Assembly: GCA_951799405.1 (NCBI GenBank)
Contig: OX637342.1
Location: 19,143,298-19,207,297, forward strand
Source of the DNA: Agapetus fuscipes
Lineage: Eukaryota > Arthropoda > Insecta > Trichoptera > Glossosomatidae
Reading direction: 5' to 3'
Length of the DNA: 64,000 nt
In this document: one piece after another, positions 55,851 through 64,000 of the stretch
How the letters are laid out: every line of letters begins with the position of its first letter
How positions within the stretch are numbered: the stretch's first letter is position 1
Program-made: the position numbers and the translations under genes
The notes under the pieces: generated by a model
Database searches by the model: none
Told to the model about the DNA's origin: nothing
What the model saw: only the letters and a program-made list of their open reading frames with translations

Positions 55851-57067
55851 TTGGTTCGTGAAATGTTTGCTCTTGTATCGACTCCATATGTCATGATTGG
55901 TCTCACACAGGTTTTGTTGATAAGTACTTTGCTATATAGTATTCGCAAATGTTTGTTCGTCCATGTAATTTTTTAATGAAAAATACCGAAATATTTATTT
56001 TCCAATAACAATGTCCACTTTTAAATATTTGAACTTACAAAGAAGTTGCTTGAAGTCGTTCTTCGAGGCCTTGACCGTGATCCATTGCTTTTTCTACCAA
56101 CGGCAATGGACTACGGTCAAGACCTGGAAGAATGTTTTTAAAGACGGCCACGAAAGCCTAAAAGCATCTACTAAATAAGTTTTATAAGCAAATCAAAGAA
56201 AAAGCTTTTCACGGTTCGTTTCTTCTTATATTGCAACTATGAGCTATGTTACATAACCTGGTATTATCAATATTGCTAAACGTCAGATCACACCCAAACC
56301 ATGTTCAGTATGACAAGTTGAAAGCTCGGTTGTTAAACGCATGAGCCATAAAATAATTTGATCTTTTAATAATAAATTCTATCAATCAACTGCATTTTTA
56401 AAATCCAAATTTTGATGCAGGTCTTCCTGCGTGTTTGCTATTATGAGTCGCTCGCATTTTTAACCTTCTGTGCGAGTTGTCAGGCGAGAAGGAGGAATGT
56501 GTCTCGCGTTCTGAAGGCGACCATGTTCATGCAGAGAAACCGCCAATGCTGCTTGTTTGCTCCACTCACTCTTGTTTGCTCCACTCGCTCTTGTTCTGCT
56601 GTATTCACTCCTGCACTCTGGGCGGAGACAACTTTCAGTTTCATTAGTGTAGCAGCGATCGCTGATTATGGAGTGTTATGGAAAGATGCCTGAAGCAAGG
56701 TAACGCCATATTATATTACAGGTCTGTGTTATACCGAGTGCCGAGCAGTCAGGCGACCGTAACATTATAAACATGTATGCTATAAATTATCTTCACTGGA
56801 ATCCTACATGTGTAGCTCAGAGTTATAAAACCACGGAAAAGTAACGTCGGAAAATTCCAAATTCCCCTCGTCGCACCTTTAGCTTATTGATGGGACGCTA
56901 CAGATCTTTGTGGCTTGGGTCCTTAGAAATCAAAACTTAAACCAACAAATCTTATAGTAACCTCACCGGGTTATCATTTCATCCGGAATATCATTTTGCA
57001 CCAAAATGATATTTGGTGAGCAACCCGGTGGGGACACTTCACGACTTATTCTGTTTTTCAACGCTTC
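55851..57067. other. Unassigned spacer
   Basis: Mostly unique sequence with small inverted pairs: GGTCTTGACC-type at 56070-56130 (TTCTACCAACGGCAATGGAC region) and CCGGGTTATCATTTCATCCGG / CACCAAAATGATATTTGGTG near 56965-57030. The 93-codon frame at 56412-56693 has no recognisable motif. Confidence 0.35.
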
Positions 57068-57313
57068 CAGTACCCTTAGTACGAGTTGCAAAACTTGAGT
57101 AAAGTAAAGTTTACGGGAAGTATTAAAGAGCGATTTTTCTCAAAATCTGCCGTTTTTGTTTCTTACACTTTATGGTCTTAGCAAAAGAGTTACAGTGATG
57201 AAGAAAATCAAGTTTAAACAAACAAAAACGGCAGATTTTGGGGACAACCATTTTTTAATACTTTCCGTAAACTTTACATTACTCAAGTTTTGCAACTCGT
57301 ACTCAGGGTACAG
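57068..57313. mobile_element. Foldback MITE, CCCTTAGTACGAG family, copy 2
   Basis: Same arms and centre as 46969-47212, with the centre in opposite order (GTTACAGTGATGAAGAAAA). Confidence 0.9.
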
Positions 57314-57469
57314 TTTCAACCCAGGGAATAAATAATGATGTCATCCAGTCGCCAGTCGGGCTGTCGACTAAATAGCAATTTAATTTTGGTTGCAATGGGC
57401 TTTGAAAGTTAGGCTTTTGACGCGGAGGGAAAATTGAAATGATCCTACATTTATGCACAAGTTTCAAGG

Positions 57470-57595
57470 ATATTCGGCAAGAGTTTCAGGGTTTATGTTC
57501 ATTAGAGGTTTGGGTCTTATCTTGCAAGTAGGTGCACATGCGAACAGTGTAAGCTCGAACTTACAGTTGTTTGGTTGTGGACACGCCATACTTGT
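57470..57595 (+). repeat. DR260 internal fragment
   Basis: TCGGCAAGAGTTTCAGGGTT to GTTTGGTTGTGGACACGCC, diverged. Confidence 0.5.
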
Positions 57596-57812
57596 AAATA
57601 CTAGAAGAAGAGACGAGGAAAGCGGTGCTTGTTTCATCAGTTATAAGGAAATCAGGAAATGTAAGGATGGCTCGGAGCGTGGAGGGTTGATCGCCCGCAC
57701 ATAATCTTATTATTTATTCGCAGAAGAATACATTCCTCGTTGCCAAAATCCCACTAGAATGCACGTCATGTAACGAAATTTCTTTCCTCTGACATCGGAA
57801 TGGCCCGAACTA

Positions 57813-59891
57813 TCCTTTATTATATTGCCCTTCGTCGTCGTCTTTCGTCGTCGAGTTTCGATTTTCAAAATCAATGCCATCACAGCAGATGAAACACATT
57901 CATGATATATGGCAAATTAATTTTTGTATATATGCTGCAATGCTGCGAGCTTTCGCGTTTGTGTTTAAAAATGTATGAAAACTTCTTTCAATAAATTTGT
58001 TTGTTCATATTGAAAATGTATGGAACTATATTGACATCTAGCGGCAAAACGTGAAAGTTTTTTTATATTTACTTTTATTTCATGCAAATTAAAAAAAAAA
58101 AAAAAAACAGAATAAAAATGGATTTAAATCTGTAATCTAAGTTGCAAAGATATATAACATTTGAGATTCATATTACATGCATTCTTACAAGCAGACATGT
58201 ATAAGTTCTAATCTAATCTAATCTAATCTAAGCTGCAAAGATATATATCATTTAAGATTTATATTAAATGCATTCCCACAAGCAGATATGTATAAGTTCC
58301 CGCTTACATATGCTGCATGTGTACTTACAACATAACAGCCCATTCCAAATGAACATAAGCCCTGCAACTCTTGCCAACCTTCCCTGAAACAAAGGTGAAA
58401 TTTGCAAAGTAAACCATTTTTTAAAGTATGGGTGGTCAGCCTCATACCAACCTATAAGTCAAGAAAATTATTTTGTGTATTTCTTTACATAATCTAAGTT
58501 GCAAAGATACATACCATTTAAGATTCATATTAAATGCATTCCCACACGCAGACAGGTACAAGTTCACGCTTACAAATGCCCAATGTGGACTTGCAAAATA
58601 AAAAAACTAATCTCAAATGAACATAAGCCCTGCAACTCTTGCCGACTTTTCCTCAAACAGAGATAAAATTTGCATGGTGAACCATTGCTTACAGTATGGG
58701 TGGTCAGCCACATACTAACCTTTTAGTCAAGGAAATTATTTTGTTTAGTTCTATAATCTAAGTTGCAAAGATACATACCATTTGAGATTCATATTAAATG
58801 CATTCCCACAAGCAGACAGGTATAAGTTCGCGCTTACAAATGCCCCATGTGGACTTACAAAATAAAAAACTAATATCAAATGAACATAAGCCCTGCAACT
58901 CTTACCGACTTTTCCTCAAACAGAGATAAAATTTTCATGGTAAACCATTCTTACAGTATGGGTGGTCAGCCACATACTAACCTATAAGTCAAGGAAATTA
59001 TTTTGTTAAGTTCTATAATCTAAGTTGCAAAGATACATACCATTTGAGATTCATATTAAATGCATTCCCACAAGCAGACAGGTATAAGTTCGCGCTTACA
59101 AATGCCCCATTTGGACTTACAAAATAAAAAACTAATCTCAAATGAACATAAGCCCTGCAACTCTTACCGACTTTTCCTCAAACAGAGATAAAATTTTCAT
59201 GGTAAACCATTCTTACAGTATGGGTGGTCAGCCACATACTAACCTATAAGTCAAGGAAATTATTTTGTTAAGTTCTATAATCTAAGTTGTAAAGATACAT
59301 ACCATTTGAGATTCATATTAAATGCATTCCCACAAGCAGACAGGTATAAGTTCGCGCTTACAAATGCCCCATGTGGACTTACAAAATAAAAAAACTAATC
59401 TCAAATGAACATAAGCCCTGCAACTCTTGCCGACTTTTCCTCAAACAGAGATAAAATTTTCATGGTAAACCATTCTTACAGTATGGGTGGTCAGCCACAT
59501 ACTAACCTATAAGTCAAGGAAATTATTTTGTTAAGTTCTATAATCTAAGTTGCAAAGATACATACCATTTGAGATTCATATTAAATGCATTCCCACAAGC
59601 AGACAGGTATAAGTTCGCGCTTACAAATGCCCCATGTGGACTTACAAAATAAAAAACTAATCTCAAATGAACATAAGCCCTGCAACTCTTGCCAATCTTC
59701 CCTGAAACACAGCTGAAATCTGCAAAGTGAACCATTTTTTAACTATGGGTGGTCGATTTTCTTTTACAAAGGCTGCATGTTTTTATTTTACATGTTTTCC
59801 GAATTTTAAAGCGAGGAAACTATGCGCAATATACACATTCACCAAATGTTAAGGGGTTGGGCTGCGTAGCAGCCAGGGGCAACGCCCCTAG
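57813..59891 (+). mobile_element. Helitron B, non-autonomous
   Basis: Same element as 8744-10558: A|TCCTTTATTATATTGCCC at the left and AGGGGCAACGCCCCTAG|T at the right, in unrelated flanks. At 2079 bp it is 264 bp longer than copy A, which is one DR260 unit. Confidence 0.87.
58130..59745 (-). repeat. Tandem DR260 array inside Helitron B
   Basis: One short leading unit plus six full units starting near 58236, 58495, 58755, 59018, 59281 and 59544. The third to fifth differ from each other by only a few bases. Confidence 0.85.
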
Positions 59892-60084
59892 TTGAATTAT
59901 AATACAGTAAAGTCGAAACTATTTTGACGCAAGAGGACACTACAGGTATCCGTTTCAACTTATCTCAAAATAAATCCTCTCTAGTTAGAAAGAGTTTTTT
60001 TTTATTGTTAGTTATTTTCATAACGTCAAAGAAACGTAATTTATTAAAACGGTAGGCAAACGTATATCTGATAACTCGTATTAT

Positions 60085-60305
60085 TGTGTTGAAAAATCGG
60101 TTCACTTTTGCCAATGCCACCCCGGTTCAGGGAACGGCGGCAGGAGTTGCAAGGTTTATGTTCATGTGAGGTTATCTTTATTTGTATGCACACATGCAGA
60201 ATGTGTAGGCGCGAACCTACATGTGCCTGTCTGTAGGCATGCATTTCATATATGAGCCTTAAATGCTTACATATCGTTGCAGCTTAGATTATAGATTATA
60301 GATAT
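60085..60305 (+). repeat. DR260 copy, 5' truncated
   Basis: AAATCGGTTCACTTTTGCC to GTTGCAGCTTAGATTATAG; similar in detail to the copy at 4684 (CACATGCAGAATGTGTAGGC). Confidence 0.7.
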
Positions 60306-60924
60306 ATAGATATTTCGTATACAATATTCATATGGGAGTTAGTAATAAAAAAAAGAGGACATCTTTTGTTCACATGTTAATTACTTATTACAGCAATTAA
60401 CAAAGTAAAAAACACTCACTTTACGAAACACTATCTTTCTACTTTATATTCTTGTAAGTACTCTCTCTCTCTATTTTTATCTCTATTTTAAAGAATAAAT
60501 AGGATTTCTGTATATCTAAAGTATACCCTTCTGAGAAGGAACTGAAAAATGTTTTTCAAAAAATAAATAAATTAATCTGATGAATAAAAAACTAATATTT
60601 ATTCATGAAATTATAAGAATATGCGGATTAGATGAAGATAGATTACTTATGGGATCTGACTTAGCTCCGGTCAAGAGCGCGTTACACTATACACGAGGTA
60701 TGAAATTGATTTTCACAGGTGCGGTCGCTCAATCAATGCCAAACAAAAAATAAATAGCCAATAGGTAAGGCAAGGCCAAGAGCGAGTTAAATTCCATCCA
60801 TACATACTCAATATGTTCAAAAATTAAGTCATCCACATGAGTACAAACATCGACCCAGTTTTTATGCCCGGTATAATTTTTATTACTAATAAAAATCATT
60901 AAAAAAATACTACCTGACTCATAT
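60306..60924. other. Unassigned spacer
   Basis: AT-rich, nothing recognised. Confidence 0.35.
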
Positions 60925-61105
60925 TACCCCTGTCTCAGGGAAGGACGGCAAGAGTTGCAGGGCTTATGTTCATTTGAGATGCGTTCTTATAATCTAGGTC
61001 CACATGCGGCATGTGTTAGCGCGAAATTATACATGTCTGCTTGTGGGAATGCATTTAATATAAATCTTAAATGTATATATCCTTGCAGCTTAGATTAGAT
61101 TAGAT
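60925..61105 (+). repeat. DR260 copy, 5' truncated
   Basis: CCCCTGTCTCAGGGAAGGAC to (AGATT)n. A poly(C) tract follows at 61110-61119 and another at 61268-61278. Confidence 0.7.
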
Positions 61106-61339
61106 AATGACCCCCCCCCTCTTGCTGTAATAATGGATGAGCTTAATAATTAATAATGTTATATTACTTACATAATATTTTGTATATTTTGTAGAAATTG
61201 GTATTTACAAGAACGACGTCACTTTTGGTACTCGTACATCATTTGCCATCATCCGCAGACCAGACTACCCCCCCCCCCCTTAATGCAAATGACGTAATAT
61301 ATGGACAGCCCCTAAGTTGCAAAGATATACAATTTATTT

Positions 61340-61497
61340 TTTAAATTATGTGCTCTTCGCCGGGTTGAAAAATTCATGTGCCTTTATAAAAAGCGGTCAC
61401 CAAGGTCCGTTCAGCCTTACAGCAACTGGTTCTTATTGGAGCTTTTTATAGCGACGACCAGGTTCGCAGAGGGATTATAAGATGTGATTCACAAAAA
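61340..61497 (+). repeat. Composite SINE body fragment
   Basis: TGTGCTCTTCGCCGGGTTGA, then CAGCCTTACAGCAACTGG, then GCGACGACCAGGTTCGCAG. No 5S head. Confidence 0.6.
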
Positions 61498-61499
61498 GC

Positions 61500-61697
61500 A
61501 TTCATTCGAATAGCTTACAAATGCTGTATGTGTAAGTACTTACTTTCTAATGAAAAACTAAACTTCAAATTAACATAAGCCCTGCAACTTTTGCTGATCT
61601 TCCCTGAAATAGGGGTGACATTGGCAAAGTGAACCATTTTTGGGCACAGCACTACAGCATGGGTGGCCAGACTCATATCAACCTATTAGTCAAAGAA
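61500..61697 (-). repeat. DR260 copy, 3' truncated
   Basis: TAGCTTACAAATGCTGTATG to CCTATTAGTCAAAGAATT with a 14-bp insertion (GGGCACAGCACTAC) near 61640. Confidence 0.65.
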
Positions 61698-61744
61698 TTA
61701 AACAATATTAATTCCATACTAAATAGAAGAAGAAGAAAATGATG

Positions 61745-61940
61745 ATTTTAAATATTCACTTGTCCAAATGACAAAAGAGGGCAGTGGGAAGACCTAGAGC
61801 TGGGTGACCGGATGAAGTGGTGAGGTGTGCCTGTCGGTATGGAGAAGAAAAACAATGGATAGACAGTGTTGGCAGCGGTTGATAAAGGAGGCCTGGACCG
61901 ACTCAAGATTTTTGTGCCAAGGATGATGATGATGATTCAA
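61745..61940 (+). pseudogene. LINE 3' remnant with (ATG)n tail
   Basis: GGGCAGTGGGAAGACCTAGA (from a GR.RP-type region), then AACAATGGATAGACAGTG (QWIDS), then AAGGATGATGATGATGATT. Same 3' structure as 36895-37255. Confidence 0.6.
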
Positions 61941-62336
61941 ATGATGAATTATGCGTTCTAATCATGGGAACTTCTAAATGATTTCAAAACGTTTTTAATT
62001 CAATTATACCAAATCATCAATCATACATTTTTTATATAAACTCTCATCAACTAACAAAAGTTCAAGGAGCATTACCTGACTTTTAGAAATGGAAACATAA
62101 AAATTAGATGGCTTACAAATACTTAAATGACATGCCATATTACTTTTTACTTCATCGTAAATTATGGAAATATCATAATAAGTGAATGTTGAAGTTTATG
62201 GGTTCTCGATTATGTCATTTAAGTTTTAAAATTTAATTACAGAGATATTTGTAGATAAAACTATTATATCGATACCTTAAAGGTAAAACTAATTAAGTGG
62301 CATATTAAGCTGATATGGATTTCTCAGATACGATAC
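61941..62336. other. Unassigned spacer
   Basis: AT-rich, nothing recognised. Confidence 0.35.
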
Positions 62337-62500
62337 TACGCAACTAAGGTACACATATAGTGTCACTTCTTGCCGCGTTATCCTCGAAAGGTTTCGCATG
62401 TGTCGAGAGGATCCTCTATATTTTTACAGGTTAGGGGTCTGACCTTACGCCAACCACTTCATTTGAAGTGGGGGTTTCCAAGCTCCCGATAGAGTTGTAG
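62337..62500 (-). repeat. SINE-2 3' half
   Basis: ACGCAACTAAGGTACACATA to TGGGGGTTTCCAAGCTCCCG. Confidence 0.7.
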
Positions 62501-62689
62501 CTTAGGTAGGTACCTTATATTGATTTCTAATTGTTCGAGATTATTTAGGCGTTGTTGGCTCGAATATTCTGTTGAAATCTAGCAAGGTGGAATGTAACGA
62601 TTCTCTATGTTTCGAGAATGATCTTAATAATCTGTAAAAATTAAGGAACATAATCCCTTGAATACAGATATAACTCAACCGTCGTACTA

Positions 62690-62938
62690 TACCCTTAGTA
62701 CGAGTTGCAAAACTTGAGAAAAGTTTACGGAAAATATATTAATGCGTGATTTCTCCCAAAATCTGCCGTTTTTGTTTCTAATTCTTTTGTTTTTGTTTGT
62801 GGTCTTAGCAAAAGAGTTACAGTGATGAAGAAAATCAAGTTCAAACAAAAAAAAAGTCAGATTTTTGGGAAAATCACTCTTTAATAATTGCCGTAAACTT
62901 TACATTACTCCAGTTTTGCAACTCGCACTAAGGGTACT
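62690..62938. mobile_element. Foldback MITE, CCCTTAGTACGAG family, copy 3
   Basis: Same arms as 46969-47212, with a small duplication in the left half (TTTTGTTTCTAATTCTTTTG). Confidence 0.88.
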
Positions 62939-63539
62939 GTTCAAATGTAAGAACTCTGTCGGAACCGAAAATGAGAAAATAAATGACCCGCAGTTTTGAT
63001 GAAATAGAACCCGCTAAAAATATAACAATATCTTTGTAGCATAGACTATAGAGTATAGAGGATATCATATAGATTACAGATATTAATAAATGAACATAAA
63101 ATTGCTACAGCAAAAAATAAATAAAAGTTTGTCTCTGAACAGCACTAGAAAATTATAGCTCATTTATTAAAAGTTGATTAATTTTATTTACCAGAGTACC
63201 GATGCTATCTCTCGCGGTATAAGTATCGATCTACACAATATGTGATCTACTATGTCTGTGAATGTTACGAAACCGTGCGACAGGCATTGTGGTCAGCCGA
63301 GAGAACATTTCATAAGAAAGTTTATGTAATATTGTAACCGGAGCTTTAGTATCACAACTGGTTCTGTTCAAATCGATATTTTGAGTTCCTTTTATCCCAA
63401 CGTTTAGGCAACTCGACTTTACAATAATCAAAAGTCACCTAATAATGATTTTTACGATCGATACTTAATGATTGATATGACCGATCGTTGTTATTAATTA
63501 TTATTGGATATTTTTGCAGCGCCTTTTCATGTCCATCGG
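62939..63539. other. Unassigned spacer
   Basis: Includes several GATCGAT/ATCGAT motifs near 63455-63490. No gene. Confidence 0.35.
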
Positions 63540-63700
63540 TCATCCCAAAGCGCTGGCCGATAGATCAGTTGATCGTCCACCACTTCAATGCTTGAGTTCA
63601 AAGTTCAGAGGGCTAGGGTTTGATCCCCGCCAAGGATGATGATTTCCCGTTACGGTGTTTACTTCAGCCTGGTTTTGCTAGCACATCTAGCGGCAGAATC
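63540..63700 (+). repeat. Diverged SINE-2 head
   Basis: GGCCGATAGATCAGTTGATC (A box), GGGTTTGATCCCCGCCAAGG (B box) and GATTTCCCGTTACGGTGTTTA. Confidence 0.6.
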
Positions 63701-63949
63701 TGAGTAATCTATTTAGATTTTTAGCAATGCAAATACATTTTACGCACACATTCCCATTTTAATTTAAATGCGCTTTGACATGGATTCGTTTTTGTTTTTT
63801 GACGCGGATGTTGTGACAACTTGTCATAGCACTGCTGCCAACCCTCACTGTTGATGATATCTATCACCCATTTTTAACCTTATCTACCAAACTTATATGA
63901 ACCTTTTTGCTATATACCTCCCTTTTACACGCATACCATCACCAAACAA

Positions 63950-64000
63950 GAAAAAAACGCAACTAAGCTACACATTTCATGTAACTTCTTGCAACGTTAT
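63950..64000 (-). repeat. SINE-2 3' tail, cut by window end
   Basis: AACGCAACTAAGCTACACAT and GTAACTTCTTGCAACGTTAT match the SINE-2 3' terminus. Confidence 0.65.

Overview
This window is repeat-dense, AT-rich nuclear DNA of an insect, most probably a moth or butterfly. The genes are intron-containing and insect-like: an SLC22 transporter, an RR-type cuticular protein, a calcipressin, the ciliary protein DRC4 and SAP18. The DNA between them is packed with tRNA- and 5S-derived SINEs, Helitrons with A|TC...CTAG|T borders, foldback MITEs and fragments of non-LTR retrotransposons. Blocks of the insect telomere motif (CCTAA) sit inside a minisatellite. The species cannot be named from the sequence alone.

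Genes lie only in the middle third. SLC22 transporter: + strand, two exons seen at 22516-25472, first exon not found. RCAN/calcipressin (sarah-like): - strand, single exon, 29583-30263, convergent with the transporter. DRC4/GAS8: - strand, eight coding exons at 37814-40162, head to head with SAP18 (+, 40635-41200) across about 470 bp that should hold both promoters. A proline/glutamine-rich RR cuticular protein: -, 42682-43791, convergent with SAP18, signal-peptide exon not found.

Region 1-22 kb is repeats: two LINE fragments of one family (1-872 and 5494-6437), SINEs, many copies of a ~250-bp dispersed repeat that I call DR260, a complete non-autonomous Helitron carrying a tandem DR260 array (8744-10558), and a tandem duplication at 15213-18017 whose two units expanded different repeats (a 1-kb minisatellite in one, 578 bp of pure GTAT in the other). 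Region 30.8-37.6 kb is a nest: a 53-bp perfect inverted repeat flanks 4.3 kb containing an endonuclease/RT LINE, followed by a hAT MITE with intact 8-bp target duplications.

Region 44-64 kb is again mobile DNA. Its most informative part is 49241-53112: a 5S rRNA-tRNA composite SINE split by a young LTR retrotransposon (identical 268-bp LTRs, ATGG target duplication, tRNA-Lys-type primer site) that encodes only gag and protease and has its own gag broken by a LINE 3' fragment. A second Helitron (57813-59891) matches the first but has one more DR260 unit. No bacterial operon, CRISPR array, rRNA gene or intact tRNA gene is present. Apart from the five genes, all coding similarity I can see belongs to transposons.
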